Assembly (NCBI GenBank): GCA_964550635.1
Contig: CAZJZV010000008.1
Coordinates: forward strand, 3,948-67,947
Reading direction: 5' to 3'
Source: RGIG4097 sp964550635
Lineage (GTDB): Bacteria; Bacillota; Clostridia; Christensenellales; CAG-917
DNA: 64,000 nucleotides
The position numbers were made by a program, and so were the translations under genes. The first letter of the stretch is position 1. The number at the start of each line of letters is the position of its first letter. The notes beneath the pieces were generated by a model, which was not told the DNA's origin, did not search any database, and saw nothing but the letters and a program-made list of their open reading frames with translations. This document shows positions 17,151 to 25,847 of this stretch, piece by piece.

Positions 17151-17415
17151 ATTCTTCTATTTCTTTTTGGTACGCTTCGAGAATGGTGTCTTGGATATAA
17201 GTTCTCGTTTCCGCGTTTATCGGGTGCGCTACGTCCTTGAAAACTCCGTCGGGAGTGCGTCTTGACGGCATCGCGATGAACAAACTTTCGTCACCTTGCA
17301 GAATTTTCACGTCGTGAATTGCGAAACAACCGTCTATGACGATAGACGCAACCGCTTTGAATTTCTCGTTTTCTGTGGTGACTTTTCTGATTTTGACGTC
17401 TGTGATTGAAATCAT
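17149..17415 (-). CDS. spoVG: SpoVG, RNA/DNA-binding regulator
   Basis: An 88-residue protein matching SpoVG over its whole length: ISITDVKIRKV at the N-terminus, a central FKAVASIVIDGCFAIHDVKI, and the highly conserved FIAMPSRRTPDGVFKDVAHPI block (shortened here), then a C-terminal helix. SpoVG is a small nucleic-acid-binding protein affecting sporulation septation in Bacillus and gene expression more widely. It has a consensus promoter (17456-17484) and a GGGGTAG ribosome binding site. It is divergent from murC. Confidence 0.95.
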   Translation of the reverse strand: MISITDVKIRKVTTENEKFKAVASIVIDGCFAIHDVKILQGDESLFIAMPSRRTPDGVFKDVAHPINAETRTYIQDTILEAYQKEIEE

Positions 17416-17455
17416 AATTTCTACCCCTATAATGATTGATTAATCTATCAATTAT

Positions 17456-17484
17456 ATTCTACCGCAAATTCTCATTTATTTCAA
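17456..17484 (-). promoter_or_regulatory. promoter of spoVG
   Basis: TTGAAA (17479-17484), 17-base spacer, TAGAAT (17456-17461) on the minus strand; an AATTGATAGATTAATCAAT near-palindrome lies in the early transcribed region. Confidence 0.65.
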
Positions 17485-17505
17485 TAGTTATTTTTTATTT
17501 GTGAT

Positions 17506-17536
17506 TTGCACGATTTTTCCGCGGTGAAAATATAAT
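17506..17536 (+). promoter_or_regulatory. leaderless promoter of murC
   Basis: TATAAT at 17531-17536 lies exactly six bases before the ATG at 17543. The best -35 (TTGCAC, 17506-17511) is 19 bases away, which is long, so the -35 is less certain. Confidence 0.6.
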
Positions 17537-17542
17537 GCTTGT

Positions 17543-18955
17543 ATGGAAAATCTCAATCGGGAAAGAATACATTTTATCGGAGTGGGCGGAGTAAGTATGA
17601 GTGCGCTCGCACTGTTGTCGGCAAAACGCGGTGCGGTAGTTAGCGGAAGTGACGAGAAGCGGTCGGAAACAATAGAAAAATTGAGAAACGCAGGCATAAA
17701 CTCCTACGTAGGAATGAGAGCGGAAGTCGTGAAAGGCGCGGATTTGGTCGTATACTCATCCGCAGTCAAGCAGACCAACGAAGAATTGTGTGTCGCAAAG
17801 AGTCTCGGCATTCGGACGATGGACAGGGCGGAATTTTTGAGTGCAGTCGCAGGAAAATACGGCTATCAAATCGCAGTCGGCGGGACGCACGGAAAAACCA
17901 CGGTTACCGCAATGCTCGCCCACGTTTTCAAAAAATTCGGGCTTGACTTCGTCGGTCACGTCGGCGGTGAAACCGAATACGGCAATCTCGTTTTCGGCGG
18001 TGAGTTTGAAAATGCGGATTTTGCAAAATTTGTCGAAAAAGAAAAGGACGGGATTTTTCTCACTGAAGGTTGCGAATACAAGAAAAATATTCTAAAACTC
18101 AAACCAAACGTCGGAGTCGTGCTCAATGCGGAATGCGATCACCCAGATTGTTATCCCGACACTCAAAGCGTAGACGAAGTTTTTTCAACTTTTCTTTCGG
18201 GATGCGAAGTGCAAATTTTTCCGTTTTCCAAAATGGAATTGAGCACGTATGCTCGCGTGCGCACGTATGCGAATAATATTGATAAAGACAGGGCGGTGGG
18301 GGTATTCTCGAATGCTCGTATGGACGTGTTTTCATATGATAATTCGAGAGAGAAAAACGGCGAAATTTGCGTGCGAAAAAACGGAGAAATAATCGTTTCC
18401 GTCGTCCTGCCCGACTCCCTGCCGTCCATGCCGTTGAACGTGGTGTTTGTGCTTGCGGTGACCGACCTAATCGGACTGCCGTCAATAGAAGTTTCAAAGA
18501 CTGTCGAGAATTTTTCAGGGGTGAAAAGACGGCACGAATATGTGGGACGATTTCAGGGCGCAAGGGTGATTTTCGACTACGCTCATCACCCGACCGAAAT
18601 CAAAAACGTGCTATTCGCACACCCCGCCGCTCTCGTCGTTTTTCAACCGCACACGTATTCGAGGACGGCAAAATATATGGACGATTTCGCGGCCGTTTTG
18701 TCGGGTGCGAAAACGCTTGTGCTTATGCAAACTTACGGCGCAAGGGAAGGGGAAATGAAGTCCGCGGATAGCGAAGCGATCGCAAGAGCGGTTTTGTCGA
18801 AAAATGCAGAAACCGAAGTTTATCTGACAAAATCACACCAATCAACTATTGATATTGTGAAAACACTTGCACCACGTTTTAGCGAGATTTTGTTTCTCGG
18901 CGCGGGGGATATCTACGACTTGAAATCGAAAATCGCATACGACGACGAAAGATAG
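17543..18955 (+). CDS. murC: UDP-N-acetylmuramate--L-alanine ligase
   Basis: A 470-residue Mur ligase adding L-alanine to UDP-MurNAc, the first peptide step of cytoplasmic peptidoglycan precursor synthesis. The N-terminal Rossmann motif FIGVGGVSMSALA is at residues 11-23, the ATP P-loop GTHGKTT at about 114-120, the NAECDHPDCY motif at about 193-202, RRHEY at about 332, and the C-terminal DYAHHPTE motif at about 348-355. The stop is followed by one base and then the end of the convergent DUF4363 gene, with no terminator between them. The ATG has no Shine-Dalgarno and sits six bases past the -10 box. Confidence 0.95.
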   Translation: MENLNRERIHFIGVGGVSMSALALLSAKRGAVVSGSDEKRSETIEKLRNAGINSYVGMRAEVVKGADLVVYSSAVKQTNEELCVAKSLGIRTMDRAEFLSAVAGKYGYQIAVGGTHGKTTVTAMLAHVFKKFGLDFVGHVGGETEYGNLVFGGEFENADFAKFVEKEKDGIFLTEGCEYKKNILKLKPNVGVVLNAECDHPDCYPDTQSVDEVFSTFLSGCEVQIFPFSKMELSTYARVRTYANNIDKDRAVGVFSNARMDVFSYDNSREKNGEICVRKNGEIIVSVVLPDSLPSMPLNVVFVLAVTDLIGLPSIEVSKTVENFSGVKRRHEYVGRFQGARVIFDYAHHPTEIKNVLFAHPAALVVFQPHTYSRTAKYMDDFAAVLSGAKTLVLMQTYGAREGEMKSADSEAIARAVLSKNAETEVYLTKSHQSTIDIVKTLAPRFSEILFLGAGDIYDLKSKIAYDDER

Positions 18956-18956
18956 T

Positions 18957-19334
18957 CTAGATAATATCTTCCAAATTGAAGTCCAAAATCAAGTGCATAT
19001 TTCTTGACATCGTGACGAGAGATTGACACTTGCTCATTGCGTTTTGATAGTCGTCCGCTTCAATCGAGCCTTCGATTTCCGCCACCGCAACAGAGAATGC
19101 GCGCATGTCGGGAGAGAAGGTGAAAAGTTCCATATATTTGCGTTTTCCTTCCCACCAGGACGACAGTTCGCGAGTCAAAGTCAACGAGCGTTCGTCTTCT
19201 TCGTGTATGGTTTTTTCGAGTTCGTCAAGGCGGGCGTCGAGTTCTGAAAACACGTTGTCGATATAGATGCTTTCAAGTATTCCCGCGGTCAAAATCACTG
19301 CAAGCACCACGAGTGCGATAACTACTTTTTTCAT
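18957..19334 (-). CDS. DUF4363 family protein
   Basis: A 125-residue protein with an N-terminal membrane helix (about 4-25) and an otherwise helical, acidic extracytoplasmic part containing SSWWEGKRKY. This matches DUF4363, a family of Clostridia and Bacilli usually encoded directly after a DUF421 membrane protein, as here: its ATG overlaps the DUF421 stop by four bases. The function is unknown; the fixed pairing suggests a complex. Confidence 0.75.
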   Translation of the reverse strand: MKKVVIALVVLAVILTAGILESIYIDNVFSELDARLDELEKTIHEEDERSLTLTRELSSWWEGKRKYMELFTFSPDMRAFSVAVAEIEGSIEADDYQNAMSKCQSLVTMSRNMHLILDFNLEDII

Positions 19335-20035
19335 TGGCTTTCTCCAAGTTTTGCGACGAAACTTTCGGACTTGTAGGGTTGCACGAAAATCTCTTTTCCC
19401 GCAAGCATCAGGAGCATTACGTCCTTTTGTTCGTATCCCTTTTCGGACAGAGTTTCAAGCACTTGCGTTTTGGTCGCGCCGTCCGTTTCGGATAGGCTCT
19501 GTCCCATGAACTTTCCTTCCATAATAAGTGCAACCGGCAATTCCGCTTTTTCGGGTTGCATTCCCGCACTTTCGGGGGTGAGCGGTTGGCATTCCGATTT
19601 CAAAAGCACCGTCATCGAGCCGTTCGTTTCGATGATTGCGTATTCCACTTCGGACGGATTGAAACAGTCCTTTCCGCGCAGCGCTTCCATAAGGTCGTCT
19701 ATATCCATATTCAATTCTTTCATGACGTCGGGGAGTATGTTGCCCTGTTTTATGACGATGACGGGTTTGCCGTTGAGAATTTTCCGAAATCGTATGCTCT
19801 TCGCCGCAAATTTCGTGATGAGTATATGCACGAGAAATAGCGTGAATACGGGAATTATGCCGTAGAGTAGCGGCATAGTCGGGTCGCTCATAGGCAGACA
19901 GACAAGGTCGCTTGCGACAAGGGTGATTGCAAACTCAAACGGTTGCAATTCTCCTAGTTGTCGTTTCCCCATAAGGCGCATTGCGATGAGCAGAAATGCG
20001 TATAGGATGATACTTCTGATGAAAATATTTAGCAT
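19331..20035 (-). CDS. DUF421 (YetF-type) membrane protein
   Basis: A 234-residue protein with three N-terminal membrane helices, the signature RLMGKRQLGELQPFEFAIT at about residues 21-39, and a cytoplasmic domain with the repeated 'vi(i)kqG' and LL(R/K)xk patterns of the YetF family. Members in Bacillus spores belong to membrane complexes connected with germination or cell envelope; the role here is inference. The ATG at 20035 begins the usual family N-terminus, so longer upstream in-frame sequence was rejected. It pairs with the DUF4363 gene downstream. Confidence 0.82.
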   Translation of the reverse strand: MLNIFIRSIILYAFLLIAMRLMGKRQLGELQPFEFAITLVASDLVCLPMSDPTMPLLYGIIPVFTLFLVHILITKFAAKSIRFRKILNGKPVIVIKQGNILPDVMKELNMDIDDLMEALRGKDCFNPSEVEYAIIETNGSMTVLLKSECQPLTPESAGMQPEKAELPVALIMEGKFMGQSLSETDGATKTQVLETLSEKGYEQKDVMLLMLAGKEIFVQPYKSESFVAKLGESQ

Positions 20036-20166
20036 ACGGATAGTTTTCTCTGCGCCCGCGGTTTTATGCGACAAAGAAAACTCTTTGCGAATTAAAAGAT
20101 AAAAATCGATTTTGCCTACACAAACGGAAACGCAAAATAAAACCGCGTGCTTGTTTTCGTAATACG

Positions 20167-20196
20167 AAAAAAACACAGTCCATTTTCGGGCTGTGC
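20167..20196 (-). terminator. terminator of the MORN-repeat gene
   Basis: CACAG(CC) / (GG)CTGTG stem with a bulge followed on the minus strand by a T-run; a further small CGTG/CACG hairpin lies at about 20247-20260. Confidence 0.6.
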
Positions 20197-20263
20197 TTTG
20201 GACTGATTAAATTTTCACTGTGTTGTCATAAAACCAAAACACCGCGTGCTTTTCACGTGCGGG

Positions 20264-21622
20264 CTAGTCGAGAGTATAGTTGCCCCTTTTCAGTTTGATT
20301 TCCTTTTCGGTGCCGTCGGGGTAGATAAGCGTCAAGTCTTTTGCCGTCTTTGAATTTTTCCAAATGCCGACAATCTTGCAACCCTTTTCAAACACGATTT
20401 CACTTCCGTCGCTATTCTTGTGAGTGACGGTTTTCGGGAAATAAAGAGTTCCTTTGCCGCCGCCTAAATCGTCGTTATGCCAACAACCCGTGTAGTAACT
20501 GCCGTCAGGATAATACATTGAGGAAAAACCACCGCGTTTGCCTTTGTATAGTTGCCCAACGTACTTGCCTTCGGGGTATTCGAGAGTCACGACGGAGGTG
20601 ACTAGTACTTTTTTATTCTTTTTGACGAAATCGGCGGCGTTTACCGCGGGCGCGGTTTTTGCGGTGCCTGCGGATTTCTTCTTGTTTTTCGTCGGGATTT
20701 CGTTTTCGGGGAACGGCTTGTCCGCTTCAATCGGTTCGCCAAGACTAATTCGGTTGCCGTTTTCGTCGAATACGGCGGTGCGTTTCAGACCGTTCGGGAA
20801 ATACCACACGCCCGTGCCTTTGGTTATATCGTGATCCCAAGTGCCGACGAAACGCTTGCCGTTTTTGTAGATCATCGTGCCGTTGCCGTGGATGCAGTCG
20901 TTGTCAAACGTGCCTTCGTAGTATCTGCCGTCGCCGAGATAGAAGATGCCTTTGCCCTGCTTTTTGCCGTTCTTTATCGAGCCGATATAGGTGCCGCCGT
21001 CGGAGTAGCGGATGCTTATCGAAGACGCGGCGATGGGTTTTCCGTTGTAATCGTAATAGGCGGGGTTGGAGATGGGTTTGTCGTCTTTATACTCCAAAAC
21101 GTATTTGATTTTGAGATAGGGCAGATAGGCTGTGACGGTGCCCTGCAGTTTGTCGTCCACAAAAGTGCCGACTTCTTTGTTGCCGGTGTTCAGGTTTATG
21201 GTCGCTTCGCCGTTCAATTTGCCGTGAATCCACGTGCCTTCTTCCGAAGTGCCGTTGGGAAAGCGCAGTTTGCCTTTGCCGTGCGGGCAAAAGTTTTGGT
21301 CCCACTCTCCGTAATGTATGCAACCGTCGGAGTAATAGTAGGTGCCTTTGACGAAGTTGTGGTATCTGAATTCCCCTTCGCATCGTCCGCCGTCCGCGAA
21401 AAACATAGTGCCTTTGCCGTGTCTCTCGTTGTTCACCCATTCGCCTTCGTACCTATTGCCGTCGGCGTTGTAGTAGGTGCCGTGTCCGTGGAAATTTCCG
21501 TTTTTCCACCAACCGATATACGTGTTTCCGTTTGAGTAGTGGAAAGTACCTTCTCCGTCAGGGAGGCCGCCGAGCGACACGTCGCCGTCGTAATAGCCGT
21601 AATCAAGTTGAATGAAAGCCAT
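20264..21622 (-). CDS. MORN-repeat protein
   Basis: A 452-residue protein built of about a dozen MORN units (pattern YxGxWxxGxxHGxGxxxYxxGxxY), covering residues about 8-290 and again about 350-425, with a Lys/Ala/Pro-rich linker between them. There is no signal peptide or membrane helix, so it should be cytoplasmic. MORN repeats form a beta-sheet rod used for protein or lipid contacts; they carry no catalysis and no catalytic domain is attached here. AAGGAG precedes the ATG. It has its own promoter (21651-21679), whose -35 lies inside the end of the flippase gene upstream. Confidence 0.85.
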   Translation of the reverse strand: MAFIQLDYGYYDGDVSLGGLPDGEGTFHYSNGNTYIGWWKNGNFHGHGTYYNADGNRYEGEWVNNERHGKGTMFFADGGRCEGEFRYHNFVKGTYYYSDGCIHYGEWDQNFCPHGKGKLRFPNGTSEEGTWIHGKLNGEATINLNTGNKEVGTFVDDKLQGTVTAYLPYLKIKYVLEYKDDKPISNPAYYDYNGKPIAASSISIRYSDGGTYIGSIKNGKKQGKGIFYLGDGRYYEGTFDNDCIHGNGTMIYKNGKRFVGTWDHDITKGTGVWYFPNGLKRTAVFDENGNRISLGEPIEADKPFPENEIPTKNKKKSAGTAKTAPAVNAADFVKKNKKVLVTSVVTLEYPEGKYVGQLYKGKRGGFSSMYYPDGSYYTGCWHNDDLGGGKGTLYFPKTVTHKNSDGSEIVFEKGCKIVGIWKNSKTAKDLTLIYPDGTEKEIKLKRGNYTLD

Positions 21623-21650
21623 AATTTTGCTCCTTTATTGCAATAGGCAA

Positions 21651-21679
21651 ATTATAGCACAACCGCACGACTAATGCAA
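21651..21679 (-). promoter_or_regulatory. promoter of the MORN gene
   Basis: TTGCAT (21674-21679), 17-base spacer, TATAAT (21651-21656) on the minus strand; the -35 overlaps the last codons of the flippase gene. Confidence 0.75.
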
Positions 21680-23176
21680 TAAGCGTTTCGACCGAGTTTT
21701 GTTGCGGACGAGAGACACGATTGTCTTGAAATCAATCACGTTGAATGCGGACGCAAATATGATGAAGAAGAATATCTCGTAAAACGCAGTGAGCACCATT
21801 GACAGACTCTCTCCTGTATAGCGAGAAAGTATGCCGTGAGTGAAGTAACCGAGAAGTCCCAAGGGTAGCGAAAACGCTATCGTCCCCAAACTCCTGCCGA
21901 TACCCTCGAATTTGCCCAGTCGCTTTTTCAGAGTTAGCACGTTCATGACCGCCGTGACCGTAAACGCGAGGAAACTGCCTATCGCCATAGCGTACACACC
22001 GACGACGGACGGCAGGAAGAAAATGCAGGGTAGCATGGCAACGACGCCCGCGATATAATTCACGAAAGTTCTTTTTTCAAGCCCCAAGGAATTCATGACG
22101 GGAGTGGTTGCGTTTGCGATTGCGATAGGGAAAATCAGGGCGGAGCATACCGACACGTAAGTCCCCGCGCCGACGTCCCCGAAGAAGAGTTTTCCGAGTA
22201 TTTCACCAAAGGGAAGATAGAGAATGAAGAACAACGACGAAATCACTGCAGAGAACACAATCGTGACTTTAAGTTTCGATTTCACCATATCAAACTCTCG
22301 TTTTGCGGATAACGTGGCAATGTCTGGGATGAGCACGACTGACAGTGCGGAGATTATCGTGATAGGCGCCATGATGAGCGGAAGAGCCATTCCCGACACC
22401 CTGCCAAACTCCGCCGTCGCAAGACTTTCGCTCATTCCGCCCGCTACGAGTCTGCGGGGTATGACGAGTGCGGTTAGCGACGACGATAGAGAAGTCAGTA
22501 TCCGCATAGACGATAGCGGTATGGTTGCGGTGATTATCTCTCTCGTGCCCTGCGGTTTTGTCAGTCGTCCGCCCGACGTAAAGAAAAGCACTATCAGGAC
22601 GAGTACGCAAAGTAGGTCGCTCAACGTGAATGCAAGCGCAACCCCTTTTGCGCCCGTAAGTCCCGAAACGAGTCCGCTCGTGAAAATCACTGCAAGCACG
22701 ATTTTGCCTATCTCGTCGACAAGCTCCGTAGATGAAAAACTCAGAAATTTTTTCCGTCCCCAAAACCAACTCCGCAAGGATGAATATACGCTCGAAGTAA
22801 CAAGGGTGGGGAGCATAACGAGAAAAATCGGCAAGCACCTTTCGTCTGAAAACAGGAAGCCTAATCGCGAGTGCAACGAGTAGAATAAAACCGTCAGAAA
22901 AACCGACGTGCATACTCCTAAAATCAGGGATGCGGTGAGAAGTGCGTTTTGCCTTTTCTTATCCCCGTCCGCTTCCGCAATCTTTCGAGATAGGACGGTG
23001 GGCGCGCCCGCAGACAGAGAAAAGAGCAGTAGTAGCACGCTCAAACTGATTTGATATAGCCCGACGATTTCCGCGCCAAGCGACCGCGACATCCACATCT
23101 TGAAGAGAAAGGATAGAAAACGCGTCAACGTCGAAAAAATGGTTACGGTCAGAAATGATTTCAGAGTATCGTTCAT
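21671..23176 (-). CDS. SpoVB/MurJ-type polysaccharide or lipid II flippase
   Basis: A 501-residue polytopic membrane protein with about 14 hydrophobic segments. The N-terminal SFLTVTIFSTLTRFLSFLFKMWMSRSLGAE (here split: FLTVTIFSTL then RFLSFLFK then SRSLGAE) and the LLFSLSAGAPTVLSRKIAE region are those of the MVF/MATE-like SpoVB group, which moves lipid-linked cell wall intermediates across the membrane; SpoVB acts in spore cortex formation. The start at 23176 has AAGG upstream; in-frame codons further up have no ribosome binding site. Substrate assignment is inference. It is divergent from the M28 peptidase gene. Confidence 0.82.
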   Translation of the reverse strand: MNDTLKSFLTVTIFSTLTRFLSFLFKMWMSRSLGAEIVGLYQISLSVLLLLFSLSAGAPTVLSRKIAEADGDKKRQNALLTASLILGVCTSVFLTVLFYSLHSRLGFLFSDERCLPIFLVMLPTLVTSSVYSSLRSWFWGRKKFLSFSSTELVDEIGKIVLAVIFTSGLVSGLTGAKGVALAFTLSDLLCVLVLIVLFFTSGGRLTKPQGTREIITATIPLSSMRILTSLSSSLTALVIPRRLVAGGMSESLATAEFGRVSGMALPLIMAPITIISALSVVLIPDIATLSAKREFDMVKSKLKVTIVFSAVISSLFFILYLPFGEILGKLFFGDVGAGTYVSVCSALIFPIAIANATTPVMNSLGLEKRTFVNYIAGVVAMLPCIFFLPSVVGVYAMAIGSFLAFTVTAVMNVLTLKKRLGKFEGIGRSLGTIAFSLPLGLLGYFTHGILSRYTGESLSMVLTAFYEIFFFIIFASAFNVIDFKTIVSLVRNKTRSKRLLH

Positions 23177-23375
23177 AAAATACCTTATGCGAAACGAGAA
23201 TTTTGATGAGAAAAAGTGCGGATTTTTTGTGAGTCGCAACCGTGATAATTTGTCGTCACCGAAAATTTTTCGGCAAAATCGGGGGTGTTTTTCTGAAATT
23301 CAGGCGGTTAGATTATCGATTGCACTCTTCCACCCCGTGCGCGCAAAAAAAATGTAAATTCAAAATAATTAACTA

Positions 23376-23404
23376 TTGAAATATCAAAAAAGGTGTGCTA
23401 AAAT
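23376..23404 (+). promoter_or_regulatory. promoter of the M28 peptidase gene
   Basis: TTGAAA (23376-23381), 17-base spacer, TAAAAT (23399-23404), followed by an AAGGAG site before the ATG at 23436. Confidence 0.75.
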
Positions 23405-23435
23405 ATATTCAATAAATCTTTTCAAGGAGAGAATT

Positions 23436-24698
23436 ATGAGAGATCTATCTAAAATCATCGAACAAAAAGATGCCCATGCAGATTATATGATCAGCGAAAT
23501 CGCACATATCTGCAAGGACATGCCGAAACGTAGTCCCGGTTCGGAAGGCGAGAAAATTGCTTGCGAATATATGGCAGGCGTTCTCAAAGATCAATGCGGT
23601 TGCGAACGCTCCGACGTTGAACACTACAAGGAAAACCCCGGCTCCTTCTTCGGATGGATTTATATCACGCTCACCTGCGCGATTCTTGCCACGGTATCCT
23701 TCTTCTTCGTCCCTATCGTAGGCGTCATTCTTCTTGCATTCGGTTTCCTTACCATGATCTTGCAATTCGGTCTTTACAAGAAATTCGTTGACTTCCTCTT
23801 CCCCGAAAAGGAAGGCTCCAACGTCACCGCCGTCAAGAAATGCACCGGCGAAGTCAAAGGCAGAGTTTTCTTCAACGGTCACCCCGACGCAGCGTGGAAC
23901 TGGCCCGTCAACTGCAAGTTCGGCGGCGCAGTCTATGAAGCGCATATCATCATCTCCGTTGTCGGCGCACTCCTTCAATTCGCATGCTGCATCGCGGCAT
24001 CCGTCATCACTGCTTGCAAACCCGGTATCGCAAGTGCGGCTGCATACGGTCCTCTCTTCTGGGTTGGCGTAGCATCCCTTATCTTCATCCCCTTCGAAAT
24101 CGGTATGTACTTCATGTGGGATGAAAAGACCATCGTCGACGGCGCAAACGACAACCTTACCGCTTGCCTTATCTCTATTGCAATCCTTAAGGCACTCCAC
24201 GACGAAGGCATCGTCCTCGAACACACCGAAGTCGGCGTCATCCTCACCGGTTCCGAAGAAGCAGGTCTCCGCGGTGCGAAAGCATGGTGCGAAGCACACA
24301 AAGGCGAATTCGACGACGTTCCCACTTGGATCTATTCCTTCGATACCATTCACGATCCGAAGTTCCTCATGGTCAACTATCGCGACTTGAACGGCACCGT
24401 CAAAGCGGACAAAGAAGTTTCCGACTCCTTCATGGAAGCGGCAAATCAACTCGGCATCCACTGCAACAAGGGTATGGTTCCTCCTTTCGGCGGAGCAACC
24501 GACAGTGCAGCGTTTGCACAAGCAGGTTTCCGTGCGACCGGCGTCACCGGACTCAACCACGTTCTCGAAAACTACTATCACACCATTCACGACACTTACG
24601 ACAACCTCAACAAACAAGGTCTTGCAGACTGCTTTGCAATCGCAGTGAAGTGTCTTGAAAACTTCGACAACCGTATCGAAAAAGGCGAAATCAAATAA
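23436..24698 (+). CDS. membrane-inserted M28-family zinc peptidase
   Basis: A 420-residue protein. M28 landmarks are in order: the first metal-ligand motif FNGHPDAAW (about 148), the bridging Asp in DGANDNLTA (about 232), the Glu pair in TGSEEAGLRGA (about 268), and a C-terminal YYHTIHDTYDN with the last His ligand (about 385). Unusually, hydrophobic hairpins are inserted: one at about 70-110 and another at about 172-225, so the catalytic domain is tied to the membrane. M28 enzymes are aminopeptidases or carboxypeptidases. The third-codon choice is strongly biased to C, unlike many neighbours, which suggests high expression. It is monocistronic, ending at a strong terminator. Confidence 0.82.
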   Translation: MRDLSKIIEQKDAHADYMISEIAHICKDMPKRSPGSEGEKIACEYMAGVLKDQCGCERSDVEHYKENPGSFFGWIYITLTCAILATVSFFFVPIVGVILLAFGFLTMILQFGLYKKFVDFLFPEKEGSNVTAVKKCTGEVKGRVFFNGHPDAAWNWPVNCKFGGAVYEAHIIISVVGALLQFACCIAASVITACKPGIASAAAYGPLFWVGVASLIFIPFEIGMYFMWDEKTIVDGANDNLTACLISIAILKALHDEGIVLEHTEVGVILTGSEEAGLRGAKAWCEAHKGEFDDVPTWIYSFDTIHDPKFLMVNYRDLNGTVKADKEVSDSFMEAANQLGIHCNKGMVPPFGGATDSAAFAQAGFRATGVTGLNHVLENYYHTIHDTYDNLNKQGLADCFAIAVKCLENFDNRIEKGEIK

Positions 24699-24717
24699 TT
24701 CCGTCAAACAAAAGCCG

Positions 24718-24750
24718 AAAGTCCCTTGGCAATCGCCAAGGGATTTTTTT
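24718..24750 (+). terminator. terminator of the M28 gene
   Basis: CCCTTGGC / GCCAAGGG perfect stem with AATC loop, then a T-run. Confidence 0.88.
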
Positions 24751-24788
24751 ATTCTTGAAAACGAAACGTTACACGTTTTCTGTCAAAG

Positions 24789-24846
24789 TGCGGTTTGGGG
24801 ACGGAGCAAAAATACGCACAACTGCGGTTTGGGGACGGAGCAAAAA
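24789..24846. repeat. two direct copies of a 24-bp GGGGACGG-containing unit
   Basis: The 24-base word beginning TGCGGTTTGGGGACGG occurs at 24789-24812 and again at 24823-24846, period 34. Its core TTGGGGACGG resembles the ends of the inverted-repeat elements at 62228 and 63398, so it may be a fragment of the same family. Confidence 0.7.
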
Positions 24847-24866
24847 GCGGTTGGCAATATTTTTAA

Positions 24867-24895
24867 TTGACAAGAGCGGTGGGAAAAGTTATACT
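24867..24895 (+). promoter_or_regulatory. promoter of the AbrB-ABC operon
   Basis: TTGACA (24867-24872), 17-base spacer, TATACT (24890-24895). Confidence 0.82.
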
Positions 24896-24922
24896 TGTTA
24901 TACTGAAATGCGGAGGTGCGTT

Positions 24923-25150
24923 ATGCAAGGACCTGACGGTAGGCATCTTTTCGGCGTGGTGAAAGTCGGCGAAAAAGGACAAATTGTTATCCCGAAAGAA
25001 GCAAGAGATTTGTTTGGCATCAAACCCGGCTCTTCCCTTATGGTCGCGGCGGACAAGAACGGTATCGCCCTTTTCCACGAAGACGGGGAGATTTTCAAAG
25101 CGTTTTGTGCGGTGCTTGGGGGCGCGTATGGTGAAAATAAAAACGATTGA
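24923..25150 (+). CDS. AbrB/SpoVT-type transcriptional regulator
   Basis: A 75-residue swapped-hairpin DNA-binding protein: residues about 8-50 carry the VKVGEKGQIVIPKEARDLFGIKPG pattern (VGEKGQIVIPKEAR is the diagnostic core) followed by the hydrophobic beta strand SLMVAADKNG. The short C-terminal helix ends in an unrelated tail that overlaps the ABC ATPase start by 23 bases. GGAGG precedes the ATG. Regulators of this kind often control the ABC exporter encoded behind them, which fits the overlap. Confidence 0.87.
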   Translation: MQGPDGRHLFGVVKVGEKGQIVIPKEARDLFGIKPGSSLMVAADKNGIALFHEDGEIFKAFCAVLGGAYGENKND

Positions 25151-25847
25151 CCTGACGAAAACATACAAGGATAAGACAGTCGTCGACCGACTCAATCTTG
25201 AGATCTGGGACGGGGAAGTTTTCGCTTTGCTCGGACCAAACGGAGCGGGGAAAACTACGACCATAAAGATGCTTTGCGGGTTGACGGAGTCGACGTCGGG
25301 GGATGCGGAGTTGTGCGGATTTAGCGTGAGTCGCGAGCCTATCGAAGTCAAAAAGCGGATAGGGGTGTCCCCGCAGGAAACGGCGGTTGCAAAGAACCTG
25401 ACCGCTATCGAAAATCTCGAAATGATTGCGGATATGACGGGCAAGTCTAAAAATGACGTGCGCGTGATATACGAGAAATTCCGTCTTGACTCACAGGGCA
25501 AGAAACTCGCAAAAAAATTGTCGGGCGGTTGGCAACGTATATTGTCAATTGCAATGGCGGTTTTGCCGGACCCTGAAATCGTCTTTCTCGACGAACCTAC
25601 GCTCGGACTGGATATCGAAGCAAGGCGCGACCTTTGGGACGTCATTACGGATATGAAAAAAACAAAAACCGTCGTGCTCACTACGCACTATCTCGAAGAA
25701 ACGTATGCACTAGCGGATAGGATAGGCATCATCAAGGACGGCAAACTCATAGAGCTTGGCACGGGCGCGGAACTTATGGAAAAATACGGAGAAAACGGCT
25801 CGTCTTTCGACGACGTATATCTGAAAATCGTGCGGGGTGAAAAATGA
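25128..25847 (+). CDS. ABC transporter ATP-binding protein
   Basis: A 239-residue nucleotide-binding domain: Walker A GPNGAGKTT (about 36-44), Q-loop SPQET, ABC signature LSGGWQ (about 134, with Trp where Q or E is usual), Walker B IVFLDEPT, and the H-loop in TTHYLEE. It belongs to the class that partners with ABC-2 permeases for drug, antibiotic or lipid export. It starts inside the AbrB gene and overlaps the permease start by four bases, so the three are translationally coupled. Confidence 0.9.
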   Translation: MVKIKTIDLTKTYKDKTVVDRLNLEIWDGEVFALLGPNGAGKTTTIKMLCGLTESTSGDAELCGFSVSREPIEVKKRIGVSPQETAVAKNLTAIENLEMIADMTGKSKNDVRVIYEKFRLDSQGKKLAKKLSGGWQRILSIAMAVLPDPEIVFLDEPTLGLDIEARRDLWDVITDMKKTKTVVLTTHYLEETYALADRIGIIKDGKLIELGTGAELMEKYGENGSSFDDVYLKIVRGEK

